The notes below the pieces were generated by a model that saw nothing but the letters and a program-made list of their open reading frames with translations, ran no database searches and was not told where the DNA came from. From Anthoceros angustus (taxonomy: Eukaryota > Streptophyta > Anthocerotopsida > Anthocerotales > Anthocerotaceae), in NCBI GenBank assembly GCA_010909165.1, contig VJWM01000116.1, positions 806,001 through 870,000 on the forward strand: a stretch of DNA of 64,000 nt, read 5' to 3'. Position numbers and translations under genes: made by a program. This document shows positions 11,829 to 24,047 of the stretch, one piece after another. Numbering within the stretch: the stretch's first letter is position 1; each line of letters starts with the position of its first letter.

Positions 11829-12245
11829 TTAGGAGCTATTGGTACACGAAGTAATAAGGCACATAACACGAGGCCACGCAAATGGTTTTGCCTTGGCATC
11901 CCATATGTGCATGCGCAAACTAGATCACACCGCCATTGTGCACGAAACCTCCTTTCTCTCAATCCGGGCCCCTTGAGTCCATCCCGGAGGCAGGCAAGCG
12001 GCAAGCTGAAATGGATAGCAAGTAAGGGTCTTTGATGTTTGAAACAAAACTAATCCCACAGCATAAGTGTACCGCACAACATAGGGACGGCGTAAGGGAG
12101 TGGGCGTCAAACGAGCGACAAGGCATCACGCCAACAATGCAGTGGGATGGTGTGGACATGCGCGGTGGGTGCGAGTGGGCACGGCCCCATGACATATGGG
12201 ATGCCAAGGCAAAAACCATTTGCGCCGCCTCGTGATATGTGCCTC
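11829..12245. mobile_element. foldback/MITE-like element C, copy 1, right end truncated
   Basis: Begins aggagctattggtacac and carries near its right end the inverted form of its own left end (catatgggatgccaaggcaaa..). The last roughly 22 bases of the right terminal repeat are missing where a tandem duplication junction falls, at the word 'cctcatt'. Compare the complete copy at 12509-12937. Confidence 0.6.
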
Positions 12246-12508
12246 ATTGTGTTCCACCACTTGAAAGTAAAAGTTTTCGGTTGTAATAAACATATGAAAA
12301 TAGCAGCCCTCTATGCATTCTACTAAACGCAACGGGCCCACACCCTCTGCTCAGCTCGGTGTAGACTTGAAAGTGCATCTTTTATCAAAGGTATGACCTC
12401 GAAAGGGTGTGCGCAGTAGGGCGATATCTTCTAGGAAAGGTGTTCTTCGTGACAAGGGGTGTTGTCTCGGAAGGGGTTACTATATTCCCCTTCAAAAATT
12501 ATCATGTT
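12246..12508. repeat. dispersed repeat B, partial copy 3
   Basis: Matches the right-hand third of repeat B, from 'gttccaccacttgaaag' to 'aaaattatcatgtt'. With the element C copy that follows it forms the second unit of a tandem duplication of about 695 bp (11546-12245 and 12246-12937). Confidence 0.7.
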
Positions 12509-12937
12509 AGGAGCTATTGGTACAAGGCACATAACACGAGGCCGGCAAATGGTTTTGCCTTGGCATCCCATATGTGCAAAGCCGCAAACTAGATCACACG
12601 CCATTGTGCACGAAACCTCCTTTGCCTCAATCCGGGCCCCTTGAGTCCATCCGCGGAGACGGGCGCAAGCGGCACCCAAGCACGGAAATGGATAGCAAGT
12701 AAGGGTCTTTGATGTTTGAAACAAAACTAATCGCATAAGTGTACCGCACAACATAGGGACGGCGTGTAAGGGAGTGGGCGCCCAAACGAGCGACAAGCGC
12801 AAGGCCCAACGAACGCGTGGATGGTGTGGACATGCGCAGCGGTGGGCACGGCCCCATGACATATGGGATGCCAAGGCAAAAACCATTTGCGCCGCCTCGT
12901 GATATGTGCCTCATTACTGTGTGTACCAATAGCTCCT
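12509..12937. mobile_element. foldback/MITE-like element C, complete copy
   Basis: A 429-bp element with terminal inverted repeats of about 75 bp. The left end (aggagctattggtac, then ggcacataacacgaggc, gcaaatggttttgcc, ttggcatcccatatg) is mirrored by 12857-12937, ending gtaccaatagctcct. It encodes no protein. The flanks show no clear target duplication. It is the youngest-looking candidate mobile element in this cluster. Confidence 0.65.
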
Positions 12938-13530
12938 CGAAAAAGAGGTGGCCGCTTGCATCCTGCTATATTTGCGGACCTTGAGAGCTCCGGAGCCAAC
13001 TGGGCGGTTAGTGATGACTGGCGGAGATGGTGTCTCGTGTAGGATCGGTAACCACCACATCCGCCACCAAACCGGTCGCCAGGACAAGGTACAGTGTCAC
13101 CGATTGAACGACCTATCGGAGTATACACCCCACTCCCCTAGGCCATGTCGCTCGCGGCGGCGAACATGACATCGCGAATGGTGTCGTGAGTGGCAATGCG
13201 ATGACCCCCGTGGGGACAACGAGCAAGGTGTACCCCGGAATCATCGAGGCGAGCCACACTGCAAGTAAGGAGGCGAAGAAGCTACAGTGGGCGGCCAAGA
13301 CGGAATCGCATCGCGATGTGAAGGTGGTTGGTGCAATGTGAAAACCCCATATGCGGGCGGGCCGGTGGCCAAGCACTGCGCCTTCCCAAAACAAGAGCGG
13401 AGCCGCTCTTTGTGGACACAGGGATGGAGGGTCTTGAAGGATGACTAGAAAGCCCGCCAAGTCGCTTCTCGAGCGGGGATGCTTGCAACCCCGAAGAGAT
13501 GCTTGCAACCCCCTGAAACCATTAGTAACC
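12938..13530 (-). mobile_element. LINE-type element family 2, copy A, 5' continuation
   Basis: Resumes the element at 9668-10040, matching 52040-52504. Shared protein words on the minus strand include IAPTTFT and ATWPRG; at DNA level 'gacggaatcgcatc' and 'ccgtggggacaacgagcaaggtgtacccc' style blocks are shared. It holds about 100 bases absent from the 52 kb copy (about 13035-13130). Frameshifts are frequent. Confidence 0.55.
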
Positions 13531-13597
13531 ACTCTTTAGCAAATCCATCCAATTGGACAAAGAGATTGTTATCATTTCATATTACGAATGTGTTTCA

Positions 13598-13909
13598 TGA
13601 TGACTTAGCTTATGTATATTTTACATGTCTCATCGTTTCATATTGCTCATTTGTTTCATGATGGCTTGTGTTATAAGTACTTTTACATATATGTCTCCAA
13701 GACGGCTAGGAATCAATGAGTGCTAGCACAACATTACATATGTAAGTTCAATCTGCTTTTTTTTATGTGAATAAATGGAGTATTTACATTCCACTCATGG
13801 CCCCAAAGAAGCTTACAAGGCGGAAATAATAGGCTAGAAGTCTCAAGAGACCTAACAACAGGCTAGAAGTCTCGGGGGACCTTACAATAGAAGTATCGTG
13901 GAACTTTAC
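13598..13909. repeat. dispersed repeat A, copy 2
   Basis: Nearly identical to 1403-1716 in the same orientation, ending at the same base (gtggaacttta). See copy 1. Confidence 0.8.
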
Positions 13910-13936
13910 AACATCACGGGCAAATATCACAAATGC

Positions 13937-14235
13937 GAGATCATATGTATATGTAGCTGAGATCATATGTATATGTAGCTGAGATCATACATCTTATATC
14001 TATGAGATCATATAGATTACATATTCGGGATTATATATAAGAAATAATATATCAAGAGAAACTCGATATCATACATTAGGTAGCTCGAAGGGCAACGGCG
14101 GCTAGCTCGAAGGGCAACGGCGGCCAACTCGAAGGGCAACGGCGGCCAACTCGAAGGGCAACGGCGGCCAACTCGAAGGGCAACGGCGGCCAACTCAGAA
14201 GGCAACGGCGTCCAGCTCGAAGGGCAACAGCGGCT
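13937..14235. repeat. two adjacent 22-bp minisatellites
   Basis: 13937-14010 holds two and a half copies of the 22-bp unit gagatcatatgtatatgtagct. 14082-14235 holds about seven copies of a different 22-bp unit, ctcgaagggcaacggcggccaa. Because 22 is not a multiple of three, each strand reads as the same peptide repeat in all frames (for example LPFELAAVALR), which produces spurious open frames. Confidence 0.85.
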
Positions 14236-14978
14236 CTCCTACGGATAAGACGTGAAATCATTAAAGCCTTACAAGAGGGCCAACAGGGCTACACAACAAT
14301 CAGGCCAGTGGCCAAGCGTAATTGGGATGGATGTCACGCCATCCGGGGGCGTTCACTTCAGCGGGGAGTCCAGGTCACTACTCAACGGAGATTAGGTGGC
14401 CCCTACTCCCTACTCTTGATTTTGAAGAGTCGCATCACCCCACTTCGCAAAAAACCAATTGCGACGTCGAATACGTGTTGAAGCATTACAACATACCGTG
14501 TGGCAAGTTGCAACTGCTGACAATTATTGTCATTTTGTAGTACAGTTGACATGGACGAGGGAGGTGAAAAAAATAACTAAACACTTGGGAGTTCAGACAA
14601 AAGTAAATACCCGGACATTTTCAAGATAAGGTAAGACTCACTTCCTGCACTAGCGAAATACTAGTTGAAGACATTTGCGGACCAAAAGGGCAGAAGTGCA
14701 GTGCAGATCACAGGAGAGTCAACCTGGCTGGATTCGTGTTCTAAACTGCGAAAGAGCTGTACACAATTGCTAAGAGCCTTATCAGCGAAGAGACAAGCAA
14801 ACCATCCTCAGGCCACATCCGGAGCGAGCAAGGACAGGAAGCCTATCATTCGGAAATTCTGTCAAATGAACTGCACCTTTTCCTCCAAACTTGCAGACTT
14901 CGATGATTGACTTTGCAAAGTACAGCAGATCAACTCGTCGACAGATCTGAAGGGACCGGACCGAGCACATGCCTCAGC
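14236..14978. other. spacer downstream of the E2 gene
   Basis: No gene recognised. The portion next to 14979 is presumably the 3' untranslated region of the E2 gene. A plus-strand frame at 14665-14910 runs antisense to that region and has no domain. Confidence 0.5.
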
Positions 14979-17313
<2,335 letters not shown>

Positions 17314-18969
17314 CTACTGCATCATAGAGTGTTGTTGATCAGGTGGCTCTTTCTTAGGCTCATTGCAAACTCGTTGAAGCAGGTCCTGGATTTTGGACAT
17401 CATAAGCATCTGTGAGGGACTACCCTCGGGTCGTGAGTTTTCCTGTAACTTTTCAAACAAAAAGCGGCGCTCCGCCTCAACTTCATTGAGACGAAGCTTC
17501 AGGTACCTGGTGGCGTACTCCTCTTCAACTTTCTCAGACTTCGCTAACACAATCCGCTGAAGCCCATCCGCCTCCCGCCTTGCCTCATCTGCACGCGTCT
17601 GAAACATATCGGCCTCCGCTTGCTTCAACTTTACAATACCCTCCAGCTCCTCAATCTGCTGCCTCTTCCGTTTCTTGTCAAACTGCAGCTCCTCCAACTC
17701 CTTCCTCTTGTCTTCTAACTCCCTATCGCACATCTCCAGCGCCAGACGGGCCTTCTTCTTATCCTGAGCCTTCTCCTCAGCAAAGGACTGCATCTTGGCC
17801 ACGGCCTCCTGCACCACTTCAGCGATGCGGTTGCACGCCTCCCGAGGCTCCATATCCCTCCCTCCTTCACCATCCAAACCATCCCCGTCATCTGACTCCA
17901 CCTCTGCAGCAGCATGTCCCCCACGGGAATAGGTCAACACAGCAACACAAAGCGAAGCAGGCGCATGCACAGCACTGGGGTTTCCATGCAACGACAGCAG
18001 CAAACCAAACAAACCTTTAAAGAAGTTGAGCATGTCCTGCGACGCAGCCTCAGTCCCGAGCCCCGTCTTGAGCCTGTCCAACACCTCCTCCGCCTTCCAG
18101 TAAAGCCGCTTGCCCCTGGAATCCTCGCTCCCGTGAAAAATCCTCCTCACACAGTCCACCTCCTTCATGAAAATGTCATGCTCCCACTGCGCCGCGCAGC
18201 TCCTGAACACATCCTTCACCCAGCCGAGCAGCTCGGACGTAGACCTACACGCCTTGCACCGGAAAATCATCTCCACAGCGGCGGCCTTGCCCCCGCCCTC
18301 CCCGGACCGCAGGCTGGGGCCCATGCAAATCTGGCCGTCCCGGATGGCGCAGTCGGTGTGCGACCAGTGGAGGCAGAAATCGCATCCCACCCAGCGGCAG
18401 GTATTCACATCGAAATCGAACTTGTTGCACACGATGCACATGCAGGCGTTGCAGAATCCCGTTTTGGCGGCGCACACTTGGCAGGAGCAGTTGTCGGAGG
18501 GGAGCTGGTTCTGGCACGCGATGTTGCGGCAGCGCGCGTGGAAGAAGACCTCCACCATGGCCGTGTGCGTGACGCTCACGGTGGGGTGCAGGAAGGCCTG
18601 AATTCCGGTCTTGACGGCCACCAGGATCTCCAGCTGCGCGCGGTGCGCCCGCATGAGCGCGTCCTGCGTCACGTCCTGCCGTGCCTGCAGAATTTCCTGC
18701 AGCATGACGAACTCCTCCCGGTTGTGCGGCCCCGCCACCCCGCCAAGAATGTCCCGCAGCTCCGCCTTGAGCTGCTCCAGAAACTCGTCCGCCTGCTCCT
18801 TCATCCGCTCGGCCATGGCGTCCACTGCCTCCCGCACCACATCCTGCAATCCTATCGTGTCGCTGATGGCCAGCCGGTGCACCACAGTCTGCTCGCCTTC
18901 CTCATGGTGCCGCGGCATCCGCGATTGCTCCACACGCTCCACCACGTGCATTCGGACCCGGAATTGCAC
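17314..18969 (-). CDS. OBE: OBERON-like PHD-finger protein, intronless
   Basis: 551 residues matching the plant OBERON family: nuclear PHD proteins needed for meristem and embryo-root development, thought to read histone marks and act with TITANIA partners. Residues 35-130 are mainly helical (EQADEFLEQLKAELRDIL). The PHD_Oberon domain spans about 147-241 with an ordered Cys/His set: CRNIAC, NCSCQVC, GFCNACMCIVC, VGCDFCLHWSHTDC and finally FRCKAC. A linker region of about 150 residues follows, then a long coiled coil (about 395-510, rich in E/K/L/Q), as in OBE1/OBE2. Length fits the family (about 560). The start shown is the first Met; another lies at residue 7 (MHVV). Family members in angiosperms have introns; this gene has none. 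Its 5' half is copied at 19732-20340. Confidence 0.9.
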   Translation of the reverse strand: MQFRVRMHVVERVEQSRMPRHHEEGEQTVVHRLAISDTIGLQDVVREAVDAMAERMKEQADEFLEQLKAELRDILGGVAGPHNREEFVMLQEILQARQDVTQDALMRAHRAQLEILVAVKTGIQAFLHPTVSVTHTAMVEVFFHARCRNIACQNQLPSDNCSCQVCAAKTGFCNACMCIVCNKFDFDVNTCRWVGCDFCLHWSHTDCAIRDGQICMGPSLRSGEGGGKAAAVEMIFRCKACRSTSELLGWVKDVFRSCAAQWEHDIFMKEVDCVRRIFHGSEDSRGKRLYWKAEEVLDRLKTGLGTEAASQDMLNFFKGLFGLLLSLHGNPSAVHAPASLCVAVLTYSRGGHAAAEVESDDGDGLDGEGGRDMEPREACNRIAEVVQEAVAKMQSFAEEKAQDKKKARLALEMCDRELEDKRKELEELQFDKKRKRQQIEELEGIVKLKQAEADMFQTRADEARREADGLQRIVLAKSEKVEEEYATRYLKLRLNEVEAERRFLFEKLQENSRPEGSPSQMLMMSKIQDLLQRVCNEPKKEPPDQQHSMMQ

Positions 18970-21127
18970 CTCTACACTACCTCCCCTCCACCCTCCAGCC
19001 CCGCCGTGCCTTCTGCCTTGTGCCTTCTGCCTTGCGCGTTCCTTTCCTTACACAACACAAACCGCTCTCATTTACACTTCGCACTACGCACTAGCCTACT
19101 CTAACGTCCTCCTAGAGTCAACCCAAGCCCACGTCACTCCCGTTTTTAGGTTTCTTCTTCCTGTACGCCCTCTCTCCGCCCTCCCTCTTCGCAGAGAAGA
19201 TGCCCTGTCTTCTTCTCCGACTTGCCACACTTTTTTTTAGCGAATTGCGAGACTTTATAGATGGATGTTCGGAGACTTTATATGTAGATGGATGTTCCAA
19301 CACTACCGGTATATAGATGGAAGGTGTACTTGGTCATGCGCTAGTTAGAGGTCCCAATTCAGAACGAGTCCCTACCCGGACAGCGTATGCAAGCATGTTA
19401 TCATCAATCCTCCGGGTTGGGCTGCAGAGGGATGTGTGAGAGCAAAGGTTCACAAGTACTCACTGCAAGAAGGCCATGCCTTTATGACCATCGGGCTGCG
19501 AGAGGGATGTGTGAGAAAAGGTTCACAAGTACTCACTGCAAGAAGGCCATGCCTTTATGACCCTTGCCATCACGGACTATGGGCAAAGATTTCTCCAAGT
19601 TCATCAAGGCTATACCAAGGCCTACCACATATGCAAGAATGAGGTTGGTCTCCCCTATCATATGTGGTGGCTATCTTCAGGCAACATGTGTCCATCGCTC
19701 TACAGAAGGCGTTGGTCAATGTAGTGTACAAGATGGCGCAGTCGGTGTGCGACCAGTGGAGGCAGAAATCGCATCCCACCCAGCGGCAGGTATTCACATC
19801 GAAATCGAACTTGTTGCACACGATGCACATGCAGGCGTTGCAGAATCCGTTTTGGCGGCGCACACTTGGCAGGAGCAGTTGTCGGAGGGAGCTGGTTCTG
19901 GCACGCGATGTTGCGGCAGCGCGCGTGGAAGAAGACCTCCACCATGGCCGTGTGCGTGACGCTCACGGTGGGGTGCAGGAAGGCCTGAATTCCGGTCTTG
20001 ACGGCCACCAGGATCTCCAGCTGCGCGCGGTGCGCCCGCATGAGCGCGTCCTGCGTCACGTCCTGCCGTGCCTGCAGAATTTCCTGCAGCATGACGAACT
20101 CCTCCCGGTTGTGCGGCCCCGCCACCCGCCAAGAATGTCCCGCAGCTCCGCCTTGAGCTGCTCCAGAAACTCGTCCGCCTGCTCCTTCATCCGCTCGGCC
20201 ATGGCGTCCACTGCCTCCCGCACCACATCCTGCAATCCTATCGTGTCGCTGATGGCCAGCCGGTGCACCACAGTCTGCTCGCCTTCCTCATGGTGCCGCG
20301 GCATCCGCGATTGCTCCACGCTCCACCACGTGCATTCGGACCCGGAATTGCACCTCTACACTACCTCCTCCACCCTCCAGCCCTGCCTTCTGCCTTGTGC
20401 CTTCTGCCTTGCGCGTTCCTTTCCTTACACAACACAAACCGCTCTCATTTACACTTCGCACTACGCACTAGCCTACTCTAACGTCCTCCTAGAGTCAACC
20501 CAAGCCCACGTCACTCCCGTTTTTAGGTTTCTTCTTCCTGTACGCCCTCTCTCCGCCCTCCCTCTTCGCAGAGAAGATGCCCTGTCTTCTTCTCCGACTT
20601 GCCACACTTTTTTTTAATAGCGAATTGCGAGACTTTATAGATGGATGTTCGGAGACTTTATATGTAGATGGATGTTCCAACACTACCGGTATATAGATGG
20701 AAGGTGTACTTGGTCATGCGCTAGTTAGAGGTCCCAATTCGAACGAGTCCCTACCCGGACAGCGTATGCAAGCATGTTATCATCAATCCTCCGGGTTGGG
20801 CTGCAGAGGGATGTGTGAGAGCAAAGGTTCACAAGTACTCACTCTGCAAGAAGGCCATGCCTTTATGACCCTGGCCATCGGGCTGCAGAGGGATGTGTGA
20901 GAGAAAAGGTTCACAAGTACTCACTCTGCAAGAAGGCCATGCCTTTATGACCCTTGCCATCGACGCTCACAGACTATGGGCAAAGATTTCTCCAAGTTCA
21001 TCAAGGCCTATACCAAGGCCTACCACATATGCAAGAATGAGGTTGGTCTCCCCTATCATATGTGGTGGCTATCTTCAGGCAACATGTGTCCATCGCTCTA
21101 CAGAAGGCTGGTCAATGTAGTGTACAA
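18343..21127. repeat. tandem segmental duplication of 1.39 kb units
   Basis: Unit 1 is 18343-19731 and unit 2 is 19732-21127. Each begins gatggcgcagtcgg and covers the OBERON gene from its PHD domain through its start and upstream region, plus LINE-derived sequence. The word gatggc is present at both original breakpoints and at the junction (18343, 19732, 21128), i.e. 6 bp of microhomology. The units differ mainly by 1-8 base gaps, so the event is recent. Confidence 0.85.
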
Positions 21128-21720
21128 GATGGCAGCAAGCGTAGGGGATTCTAGCATGTTAGCATCAATCCTCCGGGTTGGACTACGGAGGGATGGGTGA
21201 TAGCAAAGGTTCACAAGTACTCACTCTGCGAGGGATGGGTGATAGCAAAGGTTCACAAGTACTCACTCTGCAGGAAGGCCATGCTTTTATGCCCTTGCCA
21301 TCGACACTCACAGGCTATGGGCAAGGATTTCTCCATGTTCATCAAGGCCTGTACCAAGGCCTACCACATTCGCAAGAATGGAGCTTTCGTATGTGGTGGC
21401 TGTCTTAAGGCAATGGTTGTCCATCACTTTGCATAGGGCGTTAGTCAATGCAGTGTACAAGAGGGCAGCAAGCATAGGGGATGCCAGCATATTATTATCA
21501 ATCCTCCAGGTTGGGCTGCGGAGGGATGTGTGATAGCAAAGGTTCACAAGTACTCACTCTGCAGGAAGGCCATGCCTTTATGCCCCTTGCCATCGTCACT
21601 CACACACTATGGACAAGGATTTCTCCATGTTCATCAAGGTCTGTACTAAGGCCTACCACATTGGCTTGAATGGGTTTGGTCTCCCATTTCTTATGTGGTG
21701 GCTGTCTTCAGGCAACCCTC
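19432..21720 (+). mobile_element. array of LINE family 2 fragments
   Basis: Four diverged copies of a unit with 'ggttcacaagtactcact.tgcaagaaggccatgcc' followed by a coding remnant (starts near 19432, 20815, 21195 and 21535). The remnant reads KDFSKFIKAY.KAYHICKN and, one frame over, FRQHVSIALQKALVNVVYK. These match the ENFDKFLKSCAKSYHARK and RQRVSI.LQRAL segments of the LINE-type copies at 9.7 and 52 kb, but in the opposite orientation. The array sits directly upstream of the OBERON-like gene. Confidence 0.6.
19732..20340 (-). pseudogene. truncated OBERON-like copy
   Basis: Second copy of the first roughly 209 codons of the OBERON-like gene, including the start region and the Cys-rich first half of the PHD domain. 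It is broken by single-base losses relative to the parent (cccg to ccg at the GFCN codons, gggg to ggg, cccc to ccc) and by a 2-base loss near the start. At its 3' end the PHD reads HWSHTDCAI and then continues directly into antisense LINE sequence. It cannot encode a complete PHD finger or the coiled coil. Confidence 0.85.
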
Positions 21721-22850
21721 TAGGGCACTAACAACTCACAGCCCTGTAGTGTATAATGTTTTACAATGGGTGGCCCCTAGGGCCATGAAGTTGGGGGATG
21801 GATAACTCCCCATCCTAGACCTGATCCGTCCCCAAGGAGGTTTAACTGTTGAGTTCATTGATGTGTGGATATCACTCCTTGAAGGGAGGACCCTTGTATG
21901 CACCCTAGCAGACTCTCAAGCTTGCGGATGCATACAAACAAGTTTAAGTTCAAGTTTTATTGATAATGTCTCCCGGCGATGAACTCGCACGAGGGAGTCC
22001 TGCGCCCCTTTCCAAGGGACAACAAATTTGATTACAATGATACAGAACTTGAGGGGCCCATACTTCATGGATCAAAGTCTTGGGGCCATATTTCATAGCA
22101 CAAAATTTCATGAGGGCCATGTTTCATGTCACCAAAGTTCATGAGGAGCCACATTTCATGACATAAAAGTTCTCAGGGGGCACTTTTTATGACATAAAAG
22201 TTCATGAGGGCCATATAAACAAAAAGTTTCAGAGGGGCCATATCACACACGAGAAAGGGAGAAAGAGAAAGGGGGAGGGAGCTGGAAGGGAGGGAGCAGG
22301 GAGGTAGGGGTAGAGGGGTAGGGAGGAGGCAGGGAGGTAGGGTTGAGGGGTAGGGAGGAGGCAGGGAAGGGGGAAAGGACTAGGGGTAGGGGGCACTGCT
22401 GAATGTCAAAAAAAGTCTTTGCACCAAGGACGAAACCAAGAACCATTAGCCATTTCAGTTCGGAGTATGAGACCCGATTTGGAACAGAGATATTGGGAAA
22501 TTGTTCAAATATTCAATTCATATCAGAATAATATAAAATTCAATATACCTATTTGTATCTTACGCTTGATTGATCTCAGTATGAAACATCAGAGAAATAC
22601 TCTTATCATATTGTTATTGAAACGGCTTACGAATTGTTCTGGCGCTACCGAGTGCGGTTCACTTGCTTTTCCTAATTGAAAGCATTCTCGGTCGGCTTAC
22701 CAGAAACAGCGATGCTATCAAAGGACGTGTAAGATGCTCGCTGGTGGTGTGAGGAAGTCAAGAATGTGCCAGGACGGCTGTTCGGAGGTTGGGAACTGCC
22801 ATCCCTTGCATGTCCGATCGTTCTGGCTATGGTTGAATGCAGATTTCGCA
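21721..22850. repeat. spacer with a roughly 33-bp minisatellite and purine-rich repeats
   Basis: 22030-22245 has about seven imperfect copies of a unit of about 33 bp built on 'ttcatgagggccatatttcatgacataaaag'. 22250-22395 is a G/A-rich tract with internal repeats of gggtagggaggaggcaggga. The rest, including a short plus-strand frame at 22419-22679, has no recognisable product. Confidence 0.65.
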
Positions 22851-22852
22851 AT

Positions 22853-23670
22853 CTAGGGTTTTGTCATCGGGGAAGAAGTACCAAGCTTGAGCCACTGCTC
22901 CCCCTGGCTCTTGTGCTTGGCCAGCATCTCTCTGCACAATTGACGGCGACACGCAGCTCGACTATGAAGCGACAGAAAGCAGACACTATGTTTCAGAGCA
23001 AACACCACAAGAGCCACTTGTTCCTTACCTTCGCTCCTCAAGCAGCTTTTCGTTCGCAGCCAACCTCTGTCTCTCTGCTTGGACACTCTGCAAGTTGGAG
23101 AACGTTGCTTGCTTTTAGGACAACCTATCTGAAGCAGAGGCAACCAAACTCCAACTACTGGCCATGTCCTCTGACGCAAAGAAAGGACAAAAGTACTCCA
23201 CCGTAGACGTCAAGGAACTGGGAAAGTTGTTCAGAATCGTTTGGCACTTGTCAAAAGACAGAACAAATTCACTTAGCTGCGAGGGCAACACTTCCGAATC
23301 AGTCACAACACCCCCCTCCGTCCCCTGCCCTCCCCAGGACTCCGCAGCTGAGCATAAGCCTCTACAATTCAGACAGCGAAACCCACCAAGCTATCCAGCT
23401 GCTGGTCCCGAGCTCCCCTTTCCATAGCCTCAGCCACAGCCTCTGCGAGCTGCACACCACCACGCCACAGCAATCAGCATGCTGGATACCGGAATTCACG
23501 CTCCCGTTGCAGCATCAGGTCATCACAGAGCGCACCGGCAAGAGATTGAAGTGGGAAGCCAGATCCTCGTGCCCATCTTGCTGCTGCTGGAGCACCTGGA
23601 ACTGCTGTTGCTGTTGCTGCTGCTGCTGCTGCGGTTGGAGCTGTTGCGCATTCTGCCCCGCCCAAGCCAT
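22853..23670 (-). CDS. MED9: Mediator complex subunit 9 (MED9)
   Basis: Reconstructed from five exons: 23670-23536, 23449-23387, 23276-23202, 23087-23029 and 22931-22853, all with GT-AG introns. The total is 136 codons with no internal stop. Exon 1 encodes MAWAGQNAQQ, a poly-Gln tract and ASHFNLLP. Exon 2 gives LAEAVAEAMERGARDQQ, exon 3 SFDKCQTILNNF, exon 4 AERQRLAANEKLLEERR and exon 5 EMLAKHKSQGEQW. This order (Gln-rich head, LASHF.L, GTRDQ-like, FDKCQ.LLN, RR..L.KYK-like coil) is that of plant MED9. MED9 is a small helical subunit of the Mediator middle module that links transcription factors to RNA polymerase II. The gene is divergent from the PPR gene, with 377 bp between start codons. 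Introns 1-4 are 86, 110, 114 and 97 bp. Exact ends of exon 3 are the least certain. Confidence 0.75.
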
Positions 23671-24047
23671 GGGCAGGCAATCAGTTGCCCGATTACAGTG
23701 TTTCCCACCGCAAACCACGCTGTCAAGCAGGATGTTAGCGACGCGCTGAATCAGGCGACAAAACCGAACCGGTGGGTCCCGACGCCTTCGGACCGTAACC
23801 CTCAGCAGCCCGCTCCGAATGGTTGGAATTCGGGTGAGCCGCCTCCCCGTCCCCAGCGCTCAAATCTGCCTGGGCCCTGAAACTGCGCGGGGGTGTGGGA
23901 TATATAGTGCGGCCACCGGTAGGAAGCTTTCCTTTCAGAAATTCTTGAGCCGGATTAGAGGCCAAGAGGTCTCCAGGGCAGCTGCTGTGGAAAGAATCAG
24001 AGAAACCGAATTGTCGAGGTGACTGAAGGCACAAGGCCCATTTCAGG
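23671..24047. promoter_or_regulatory. divergent promoter region between MED9 and the PPR gene
   Basis: The 377 bp between the two start codons must hold both 5' leaders and core promoters. A TATA-like 'gggatatatagtgcgg' sits at about 23897-23912, reading toward the PPR gene. No known operator can be named. Confidence 0.4.

Noticed and set aside
17914-19104. 396-residue plus-strand open frame
   Set aside because: It lies exactly antisense to the OBERON-like gene in GC-rich coding DNA; its His/Pro/Ala-rich product has no domain and the minus frame has a clear PHD and coiled coil.
22419-22679. Possible organelle DNA insertion with an 86-residue frame
   Set aside because: AT-rich and plausible-looking, but I could not match it to any plastid or mitochondrial gene.
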